64,000 nucleotides of DNA from Apostichopus japonicus (Eukaryota > Echinodermata > Holothuroidea > Aspidochirotida > Stichopodidae): the NCBI RefSeq assembly GCF_037975245.1, contig NC_092570.1:823501-887500 (forward strand), written 5' to 3'. Both the position numbers and the translations under genes were made by a program. Below the pieces are notes generated by a model. That model was given only the letters and a program-made list of their open reading frames with translations. It was not told the origin of the DNA and did no database searches. Shown one piece after another: positions 26,901 to 38,900 of this stretch (position 1 is the stretch's first letter; each line of letters begins with the position of its first letter).

Positions 26901-29900
26901 CAGGTATAAACCAAGTGGAGGCTAACCAGGTTGAACACGTAATGGAAATTTCTACCGTAACTGCTACAGATAGAATTCTATTTGGTCCACAAGCTCTTTT
27001 GTTTGCACATGGGGAGGTGATCAAAGACCGCAAAAATAGCTGTGGTGAACCAAACTTCATTTCCGATTTCTTTTCTTTTATCATCTTACAAATAATTCCT
27101 TGACGGCTGGCATTCAATGCACCTAACCTTAATCAAACGATTCAGTAGTGACTGAATGAGGATGCATAACTCCTCACAATTCCAAACAAAAGGCAACCCA
27201 GTTTCACTTATATGATTACAAACCTCAAAGCACCCAGACCAGGCAAGGATAAGAAATATCAGATTACTAACAGGTGAGAACATCTCTCTGTTTCAAATCA
27301 AATTTAATTGCAGCCTGTTTTCATAAATTTATTGTAACATACTTCCTCCCATATCATTCAATTCTATATTTTGATTTTTTTTTTCCAAATTAAATTTGAT
27401 GTACAATTGGGTGAATATGCCCAAAATTGAAGATATCATCTCAAAGGACATTATGTGAAATTTTGCAAATTCTAAATTTCCAGTGGAAGAATATAGGTTA
27501 TGAGAACAGGGAGTTATCCTATATGTTGTTCTGGGGTCGAGCAATCTCAAAAAAAAAAAAAAAATGGGTCACTAAAATGATAGTAAACATTTTTCAACTC
27601 GATAGTAGAATATAGAACCTGCATAATTAATTAATTAATTAAGTTATGCTACTTGTTTGAAGCTTCAGAAGAGCAATCATTTTTTGTTTTACGTATTGCA
27701 AGAAAAATAAGTATTTCCTTCAAAGGCATTTCTACTAGTTGACTCAAAAAGAAAAGGCTTTCTCTCTACTGCTTAACACCATCAACACCTAAGAACTTAT
27801 TACAGCTGCACTTTGTGTTGAATTTTGCTATCATTTCATTGGATGGCACCAGAGTTGACCATTAAAGGAAATTAGACCAGGTATGGTACTTGTAAACAAT
27901 AATCTGCCTCCTTAAACCAACCAAACTTACATAAAGAAATAATGAAATTAAGAGAGGTAAGGAAAGGAGGGATCCAATTATGTATACATATTACATGACA
28001 AACAAGGTTAAAATGCAGTTTTAAAGTAATTAAATGGGAAATTAAAGTATTTAATTTGTCTGAGATCCATTTCTTTACCTTATTCTTATGTCAGACTCAA
28101 TCCCATACACTTCACAGTCGTCTACAGCTCTCTCGAATGAAGCCATAGTATTTTCTGGAGCAATCTAATGAAAGATAAACCAAACTTGGAATTGCCACTT
28201 CAATATTAACGAAACATTTTGTCAAATTTGCATCATGTTTATCTGGTTTGCCACACTTCACTTCCCTCATGGAATCCCATACCTTTCTTACAATGCTTTC
28301 CCTGCTGATTCTAGCCCCCCCCTTTAAACCCTCCTAAATGACTACCCCCACCCTTGCCCCAGTAACAGTTATTGCTCAGTGCAAGCACACAAATATACTC
28401 ATTAAAGATTTGATTTTTTATTGTTGCACTTGGACTTAGTGTTTATTAAAGATTGGGATTTTAAAGTTGGACTTTTGTTCCATGAACTTTGAAGAGATAG
28501 GACTATAAACTGGTTCCCACCCAGGTCATCCTAAATAAACCAGAGAGTAGCCCACCTTCACACTTAATAGTACAATCAGCAAAGTGTCAAGGTCTTATCA
28601 AAGATGTTCCCACTCTTATTTAAGAAAGCGTCCAATTACGCAAGTTGCACAATCATGTTCCAAGGTTTCATGGCAGTAGAAGGTGTGTGAAGGTCTCAAC
28701 ATTGGCACCTGTCAAGTTGTTGTTATTCAAGCATATTAAGTAAGAGTAGCGTTAACAGGTTCATTTTCATAGTTAAGATAATTTCAGGAAATGACATCAA
28801 GTTACACGAATGCATTCAAAGTATTGAAATTTCCAAAAGAATATTACTGTCTGGGTTTATTTTTGGGATGATGTAAAAGAATTATTAAAGCAGATAAAAT
28901 CAACCAAAATCCAAGCTAGGCTGCAACTTCATGATCTCTAACAGAATACATACATGGTGATTGTATAGTTCTTTATTTAAACTACTTTTTTGACTGTCTG
29001 GTCCTAATGTTTATGTAAAGAAACCTAAATGCTGACATCCGTTGGCTAAGAAAATATCCTCACATTTGCTGGTATTTTTACTAACTGCTACTTCAGTAGG
29101 GCAACAGGCTCCCAATCCAAACCTTGCCCCTACCCCCCCCCCCCCCAACATGCCCCTTTGTGTGTTTCCACCAGTTTGCCTGTAAATATTTCACATGAAA
29201 ATAAATCCCTATCAATCAATCAAAATTAAAAATTAAAATTTCAAACACAAGACAAATGAAATGATGTACTTTGTGTGGGAAAGTTGCTGAATTTGGCCAT
29301 AAATTATTGAACTACTATTAAAAGGATGGACAATTGTATAGATATGAGATGACCATAATTTGTGGCACATTAGCCCCACAATGTGGTGGGTCAAGCTGTG
29401 TAATGTGGTCAGAGGTATGTGCAGCTAGTATGACACTATTGATCCTTATTTTATTGGAGATAAACTGCTTAAATAAAGTCAGGTTTAAAGGGTGTGAAGA
29501 CTCGCACAAAAAGAAACGTCTAATAAGAAACGTCTAATGCCGGTAATCTGACCTAGTTTCGAATGAGGTGTAACAGAACTGTTAGACACCACCATCGATC
29601 CCAGAAAATACGCACACAGCTTGCTACCTTCGGTAATTAGACACTAGTGTACAGTCAGTACATACAGCTGCGGTCCATAACCACAGCACAGTGTACGAAT
29701 GATACAGCGATGGACATCTCAGGTCCAGCTAAAGATAGCAAGGTATCACGTTTCATTACTGTCTGCATTTTGTTGCGACAAGCAGAAAACTTCACTTGCA
29801 AGCAACGGAAAGTTAACTTTTTGGGGTTTGGGGCGAGTCTTCAATGCCTTTAAGTCTGTCAAATATCCTAGGCAAGGTGGGAAAAATGTTTGTAAGTGGA

Positions 29901-32900
29901 AAATTGTTCTGTTCTGGACTAATAAGTATATACTAACATGGCCCTTCTGTAAGAGTGGGAGGGGGAGAGAGGGGGAAGAATGGGGTGGGAGAGAGGGGGA
30001 GGGGGGTTTCATTAAATATTTCATCGCTTGGTTAGATGATACAAGATTCCTGATTAATTAATAATACAAGTAGAAGAGTGCTTACATGTTCTGCTCCCTT
30101 ATGGCCAATGAGACGAGGTTTTGATGTCAGATCTTTGCCCTCTAAGATGCATGGAGACTTGATGAACAATGGAACAAGATACAAGGCAACCAACAAAAGA
30201 AAATACCACACACAAAGATCCCTTACTGGATTGCCTGAAAAACAATAGAAAAAAAAAAGAAGCATTATTGACAAACAAGTTGATTTCCAAATTTAAAATT
30301 ATGCGTAATATTTCTCATTTTAATCTTGAAAAGAGAGGCAGAGAGCTCTTGTTCTCATCGTTTTCTAAAGTATTACGTTAATTCTTCTCTCATTTTTACT
30401 GAATTGGCTGCAAAATTTTGTACACACCTGAGTTATGTTTTTTAAACACATGATGTTTGTGACCATTTACAAGGAATCTAGCAGATTAAACAAGCTTCCG
30501 TTTTTCAGGAAAGCTAGATTTTAGTCTAAGACATTTCTAAATAGTTTTGGCCAAAAATAAACATGTTTTTTTTTATTGTGTAATCTGGCTGCCCTCTTGC
30601 CCTTTAAGTTGATTTGTTATTTTACGAGGGTTTAAGCTTTGTGAATATCGAGTAGAAACTCTCAAAGTTAGTATTTCCTGTTTTATCCGCAAAATTTCCA
30701 TCAATGGCTATTTAATCTTTCACTTTCACCGCTTCATATATAAACACCTCACTGGTATTGTATTACATATATAATGCACAAATATAGCTTCCTGTTCCAT
30801 TTAATACACTGTGCTTCCTTGTGAATTCACTTTCATAACCAACATTCAACATGTCATAATGGCTTGTACTTCCTTGTAGCAAACCTAACATTGTGTAGAA
30901 AAGCGATGATATAACTTCCAAGTTTCTTATCTATATCTGTGTCACATTGACAATGGCTGTACACAATGTATGTAGGGTATTATGGCAAGTTATTATGAAT
31001 CATGATGGTATCATTACAACTTCCAAGTTCTGTACAGGTCACAACTTGATGACTAAGTTACATATTGTATTTTTTTGTAACGTATTTGTGTTGTGTTGTT
31101 TATTGTGCTGTGATTGGCTGTCTTGTTGTGCTAGTACAACATATAGCATATTAATGTTTATATTGTATAGCAATATATTGTATTGCATTGTATTGTATAT
31201 TGCTTTGTATTAAATTACTGGTATTGATTTGTATTTTATTGTATATTCCACTGCATTGCAATATATCATATTGCATGGTATTGTATAAGGCTTTGATTGC
31301 ATTGTATATCGCATTGTATATCGCATTGTATTGTATATTGCATTGCATTGTATTAAATTGATTTGCATTGCATTGCAATATATCGTACTGCATGGTATTG
31401 TATTACTTTTATTGCATTGTATTGTAAATTGCATTGTATTGCATTTTATTACATTGATTTGTATTGTATTGTAAATTGCATTGTATTGTATATTGTATTA
31501 CATTGATTTGCATTGTATTGTATATTGCATTGCAATAGTATCGTACTGCATGTTATTATATTACTTTGATTGCATTGCATGGTAAATTGCATTGTATTGC
31601 ATTGCATTACATTGATTTGTATTGTATATTGCATTTATTACATATTTCATTGTACTGTATATTGCATTACATTGTATTACATTGATTTGCATTGTATTGT
31701 ATATTGCTTTGTACTGTACTATTGCATTGTATTGTATATTGCATTGCAATATATCGTATTGCATGGTATTGTATTACTTTGATTGCATTATATTGTAGTT
31801 GTATTGTATTGTAGTTTACATTGTATTGTGTTACATCGATTTATATTGTATATTACATTGCATTGTATTATGTGGTATATTGCATTACCCTGCATGAAAT
31901 ATTGCATTGCACAGTAAGCCATTGAGTTGTGTGGTATCATACTTCTTACATTATACTGTGATATTTGAGTAGCTAAACTAATAGCTAAACCACTTCACAA
32001 ACTATACTGCTTTCCATAACCAAGCGATAGAATGTTCTGTATGTGAAATTCAAATTTATTCATGTCATTAATGTAAATAGCCTGGTACAATGTGAGAGAG
32101 TGCTGGTAATGAGATGGGATGAGAGAGGGCTGGTATGAAATGAGCTAGTATGAGATTGGATGAGGGAGGGCTGGAACGAGATAGGAGAGGGCTGGTATGA
32201 GATGAGAGAGAGCTGGTAAGAGACAAGATGAAACTGGTATGAGATGACATGAGCTAGATTTCAGATGTAACAAAGCTGCTATGAGACAAGATGAAACTGG
32301 TATTAGATGACATGAGCTAGATTTCAGATGTAACAAAGCTGCTATGAGACAAGATGACACTGGTATGAGATGACATGAGCTAGATTTAAGATGTAACAAA
32401 GCTGGTATGAGACAAGATGAAACTGGTATTAGATGACATGAGCTAGATTGAAGATGTAACAAAGCTGCTATGAGACAAGATGACACTGGTATGAGATGAC
32501 ATGAGCTAGATTTCAGATGAAACAAAGCTGCTATGTGACAAGATAAATCTACATCAAACAATTAAAAGCTGGAATGAGATGGAAGGAGGCAAATATCAGA
32601 TGAGAGGAAACTGGGATGCAATGATGGGAAGTGGATTTGAGTTGAGTGAGAGCATATGGGAATGCTTAGTTCACAGTATATACTACAGTGTGCTCATGTT
32701 AGTGTGTTAAATTTGGTGCAAATCAGCAAATGGCAAGCCATTAATCCATATCTGTGAGACAGAAAAATCCATTCCAGTTAATTTTAAAAAGGTTGTGCAA
32801 GTACAAGTTTTCTGGTTGGCCCGCTGACAACCAGGTCATACAAAATCATAAGAGATGTGTAGGTTTGGTAATGGAATACCAGCTTAGTGCAAGTTATACT

Positions 32901-35900
32901 TCCCTCTCGACAGATCATATGTCTACCACTATTTTTGCTTGTTTTTAAGTATATCTCCAATGTACTCGATGACCAATACCAATTTATCATTCTGCCTTTT
33001 TGGTGTATTTTGTTACAAAGCAGACTGAATTTGATGTAAAAGACTAGTCGTCCACTGGACAACCTGCATAATTGAGTTTGGTTGTTGAAATATCAATTTG
33101 GTTGTCCCGGACAACCGGTTGACCATTAAAAAATTGTCCTGTAAACATATATTTAATTAACATGAAAGGCTTGCTGTTCTATGTCCAAAGAAAGGCCAGA
33201 GCTTTGAGCAAAACAAATTAAAGTTCCTCATATCTTTGCTATAATTGATGGATCTGCACTTTTGCAGACAAAACATGACCTGGAAGCTGGAATGTGATGA
33301 GAGGAGGTTGGCAAGCAGCCAGAGGAAACGACCATGATAAGTTAGGACCTGTGATATGAAACTTTTGAGAACAGCACGCATCAAGAAGACTGCAGTAGTA
33401 AGCAAACTATTTAGTAGCGGGATTCAAATTAAAAGCATGCCTACGTTTCTCTCTGTTGTTAATGCTTTCAGTGCCTGCGGGTGCGATCTGTAAAAAGTTC
33501 TCAGAAAGTTCATTTGGTGAATCTGGGTCAACTTGCTGACGTCGTCCTTATTCACCAGAACGAAAAGCAAATAAAGGAACAAATGTGAAAACAGAGTGAA
33601 TATAATGAAAAAAAAAATTAATTAGTTTGTGATCTAAATTAGATATAGTGATGTTCTATGAAATAATAGGCTAGAAACATCATTTCATAATTAAGTCTTA
33701 ATATAAAAATAAATGAAAGTAAGAATGTTAAGGAAAAGCATGCAAAGAGGATGTAATGTTCTACAAAAGGACTAAATACCTCCTTTTAATTAGAAAGCGA
33801 TAATTAAATTGCATTTAAATTCTGTTATGTCTTAAGCAAGTAATTCATTTTTCATGTATGGTTATATAACATTTTACTGGATGGTACGTTTTTAATTAAC
33901 CAAGTAAAGGTGTTGCTCTTAGAAAGCAAATCCTTTATCTATTATTCAATTTATCAAACTTAAAATCACAATATATTGTTTATTATTGGAAAGAAGTCAA
34001 TTCTTGATCCACAAAATTATATTAAGCTAGACCAACAAAGCTCTTATATTGGTTCACTATGCAATAAAGGCAAGCTAGCATTATTTCTATATGTAACTAT
34101 GGGCAGAAGCTGTCATCATCAAGTCACTAGGCATACTATCAGCCGACTGTACCATTGGGTAAAGAAAAACAACTTTATTATATTTAAATGAAACAATAAT
34201 GTAATTATTTGAGTTACTTAAACAAAATGAGCTAGTCTGGTGGTAATTAACACAAGCAGATGATACCATATTAGAATTGATTGCTTATCAGAAATTAAAG
34301 ACAAAAGCTTACACAGAATCCCTAACAATTAAGAACCAAAAGGACTTTATTTATTAAGATTTCCCAGAATTTCTAGAATGAATATAGAGCAGTTCTTCCT
34401 ACTTAATATATGTCTGTTCTGGTCACTGTTTGTTGGTGATACATTTGTTTCTGGAGGTAACAGAGTAGCAGTCTGAAAATGGATGTCTTTCTTCATTTTA
34501 GGCTCTCCTGATAAATCAAGAATTGACAAAATGAAATAGAATCACATGCCCGAAGCAAATACAAATTTAATAAAGGTAACTTGAATGGCAAAACCGAAAA
34601 TACAACACATGGAATATATCTAAGTTTAGCCCATTAAGTTACACTTTAACTAGTTAAAAATGCACTTGATTCAGCAAATGATGCAACACAGCATTCAAAA
34701 TGTGAAGAGTGTGCTTGAAAAACTTTATCTAACAGGTTGTATGAAGGTGTACAACAACTTCTGCATGTTCCCTTACTTGGCCTACAGTAGTAAACATATG
34801 TAGCTGCACTTTAAGATCTTGCTGTGGTGTTTGTAAAACTGTAACCACCTTTTTGGAATGCAATTTTAATCAACAAATCCTTAAAAACAGCTAAAATTGC
34901 TACAGTGGAACAAGGAAACACATTTTATAATTTGCTCAAGCCATTTTTCTATTTTTGTACTTTACAGGCAAATAATTATCGCATTCTGGTGGAATTTGAT
35001 CTAACAAGCGATGAAATCACATAGATACTGGGTAGAACTAAACCACAGAGCAAAATCAGAGAAATCATCTTTACTACTGTCCTTTCAAAAAATTTAAAAG
35101 TCTGTGAAACCATAAAACTTCACACAATATTTCTCTGAGGTTAATAATCAGATAGTAGTGATATTTGGGGTTAAAATCTTTGGAAAAGCACAGAAGGAAA
35201 ATTTCTTTTCCAAAATAGCAATTTAACCAACAAGACACCTCATTGGGGAGCTTTCAGTTAATCTTAAAGAGCTAAGTCAGTATCTTGGGTTGCAGTTTTT
35301 TTTTATTTATCATGGCTGTTTATAGCCAAGCATTATTAATAACTAATAGTTTCCATTATTTTCCATAAATCCTAAGATCCAACAAGGAAGTACCTACATG
35401 CCTACTATTATGTCATATGTTTACAGATTCACGCCTCAAAATACAGGCAATTTACAGGAGGAACTATTTGACAGAAAAACAAAAAAAAACAGTTTCCCTT
35501 TTTCTGCCAGCACAACATTTATGTTGCTTTTGACTTAATTGAAGAAAACTGCAAGTTGGAATTTGATTTTAGTAAGTAAATTTTTTGTTGTGCAGTGACA
35601 TTATTCATCAGGTGGCTAAAATATTAAAATTCTTGGTCCGATATTATCCATCCTGGTCTGACCCTGCTGATTGTATAAATCATCATCTTCAATTTATTCT
35701 AATTATTTTATGTGTTAATTAACTACTCATGTACCACTAATTATTAATAAATATATATATACTGATATCTTTGATTTTCTCCTTCTAGTCCAGCATTCAT
35801 TTTACTCACTTAACCTCTTTTACATCTATAGAGCATTTTATTAATGAATCCTCTAATAGTCTTTCTGTTACTTTTATTGCATATCTAAACGATTTAATGA

Positions 35901-38900
35901 TTTTTATTTAGATCTATTATTATTAAATTTTAAAAGCAAAGAATGAAATGATAAAACTACATCTAAATTTGGCTGATGGCATTAAACAATTTAAAAAAAT
36001 CAGTTGAAAGTGTTATGAAGCAAATGCAGAAAAATAAAATAAAACAAAAACCCAAAAGTAACAAATGAATTGATCATGCTACATAAGTTGTTAATAACTT
36101 TCTCATTCGGGTCAAGCTTTCAAAATGTTGAAAGATGCATATTTTTTACCCATATTTACCTTTTCTTTCTAAAGTTCCAAAAGCACCTGCTATGAACCAT
36201 GTTATAATTGTCATTGTCATCACGGCAAATAAATGCAGGAATGGCCCAAAAAACTGATGGAAAGAATTTAGTAGGAATTGAATAAATACATCATATCAAA
36301 ACAGCATTAATTGAACACTTATTAAATCATAAACCATTTCTAAAAAAAAAAAAAAAAAACTATTTTTTTCCCAGAATATCTTTCAAACTGACAAAAAACT
36401 TACAGCCCTAAGCTCTACTAATACTTGGTTTGTTGAAAATTTATCACATTTTACCATTTGATCCCCAAAGAAAGCCCAATTTAAAATTTACTTGTGTCAC
36501 ATAAATGTGTATTTTTTCTTTTTGTCTCTTAATCCCAGATAACATTCTGCAAAGTTAAATCATAAATTGGCCAAATATTTGATAAATTTTAAAGGTAACA
36601 AATATTGGCCCTAAAAGTTATTACACCTTACTCTGAAACTTTCTCATTGAAGTCTTTGCATCAGACACCCTGGTCCTCTAGACATTAACATTGGGATATA
36701 ACCCTCACTTAACTGCTGATTATAATTAATTAAAATGCTAATTACATTTTGAAGATGAGAGATCTTTTTCACTATTTGAGTGTACTTATAATCAATGTTA
36801 ATGACCTTTTCAGACGTTTGGTGGAATGAAAATGGTTAAATTAATTGCCATTTGTACGTGTACTAATGTTAAGGAGGGCAACATTGTGCCAAATTTGTTG
36901 TTGCCATTGTTGCATTCAGCATTTATGATATAGATTGTTGCATGGTATTTGACAGAACTATAACATTTCAGAACTAATTAAACCATTTATGTGGGATTTG
37001 TCATATAATGTATCATAATTCTACTGGACAGAGTAAAGAGTAAAACAGAGGTCATAATTCGACATCAATACATGGAAATATTGTTTCCCTCACCCCCCCA
37101 ACCCTCCCCCATCACTCCCTTTATCTGAATGCAGTCATTTCATTGAAATAGTAAAAATGTTGATAAAATTACCCACCATAAGAGACAGAGGAATAAAATG
37201 CCAGAGGAATCTTGTATTGAGGATAGAGAGAACAACAATAGCAATGGTGATGATATCAACAACAACCAGCAATATCTGGAAAGGCATGAAAGGTAAGGTC
37301 AGAGATAATTGATAATCTAGCATCAAGCTATGACTATTAAGGGACTACAGAGGAATCTTGTATTGAGGATAGAGAGAACAACAATAGCAATGGTGATGAT
37401 ATCAACAACAACCAGCAATATCTGTAAAGATATGAAAGATAAGGTCAGAGATAATTGATAATCTAGCATCAAGCTATGACTATTAAGGGACAAATTTATA
37501 GCAACAAAAATTTACCAAGCTCAAATAAATTGTGTCAACAAACTTTTCAGGCACAAAGGCAGGAATGGGGGGGGGGGCTAGGGATGAACACCACTTCCCT
37601 TCAACCCCGACAGACAAAATGAGTAGTTATTAGCACAACCATCTGTAGCATACATATGCATCAGAATTCAACATTACACACCAAAACATTTTTTCTGAGG
37701 GAGGACCACCACAACCTCCCACATGGAGGGCCAGTGACCCCCTCTCCCCTCTCCTCCTCCTTCCTCCTGCTATTGAAGGAATAGCAATCTCTCTATGTGT
37801 GAAAGCACAGTTAAGATTTATATATTTTTGATGTAATTATCAGATGTAATACGGTAGAATGTGTACATACATACCCTCCAAGTTGTTAACATTGTAAACT
37901 AAAGTTCTGTATATTTTGCACATGTTCAAGAATGCAGTTAAGATTAATATATGGTTCATGTATTACAGTAGGATGTGTATGTACAAACCCTCCAAGTTGT
38001 TAACATTGTAAACTTAACTACATGTACATTTTGCACATGTATAAGAACGCTCCTATTCCTTTCATACCAACAAATACTGTGACAATAAACACTATTCAAT
38101 ACTGTGAGTATAATGACTGTGCTCTATTCAACCTATTGAATCTAAAATACTTTCAAGTTGGTCTCCCCATCTGGCCCTCCTTATACCCCTCCCCTTTCTC
38201 TCCTAGCATCCCTCCATCTTCATCTCGCTAACATCCTGCAAGCTATTAACATCTACCATGTCAATAATGATACAAACAACAGGATGATAGACACCATAAT
38301 CTTCTTTACCTTATGAAAAGCGTGTAGATGGAGGTGTTCCTTTAAGTTCATGTGAAGACAGGCAAACATCTGGTGAAGAATATGGAAACATATTCTAGTG
38401 TTATTAGATATGTTACTTATTCATCTCAAGTCTTTACTCATCTATACGTTAATTTCCTATTATAAGACATATACTTAATAATAATCATCATAATATTCAG
38501 CAGTTATTTTTACGACACTTAGTGACCACAAATGTGGGAGAAACCTGCAAGGGCTTATGGATTACAACTGACACGTCGGGTGGCTTCCAATTCAACATTT
38601 TAACTCAAATTTGGAATCTTTTCAATAAAGAAAGTCATTTCAGATGTGGAAAACCTTAGATTGCTATTGGATGAAAAACCAACCTTACAATATGACCCAG
38701 CCAGGGATCGTACCCATAACCTCCTGATAGCTAAGCGTGATTGCTTCAAATGCCTTTATTCACTCGGCCACAGTACTTACTAGAAGACACTTTTGAAACC
38801 CCATGGTCACTGCATGGCTTGGAAACCTTGCTAGCTTTTATTTGCTGTTTTCAGGTTTATTATTTTAAAGTATTTACGTTGTTCCTTTCCTTCTATTTTT

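Larger units (their letters stand above)
30235..36159 (-). other. GDPD intron 6 (5.9 kb)
   Basis: Contains the pentanucleotide-like array, the 63-bp minisatellite and the candidate alternative terminal exon, listed separately. The 33440-33600 stretch has an exon-like open frame on the minus strand that I could not assign. Confidence 0.7.
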
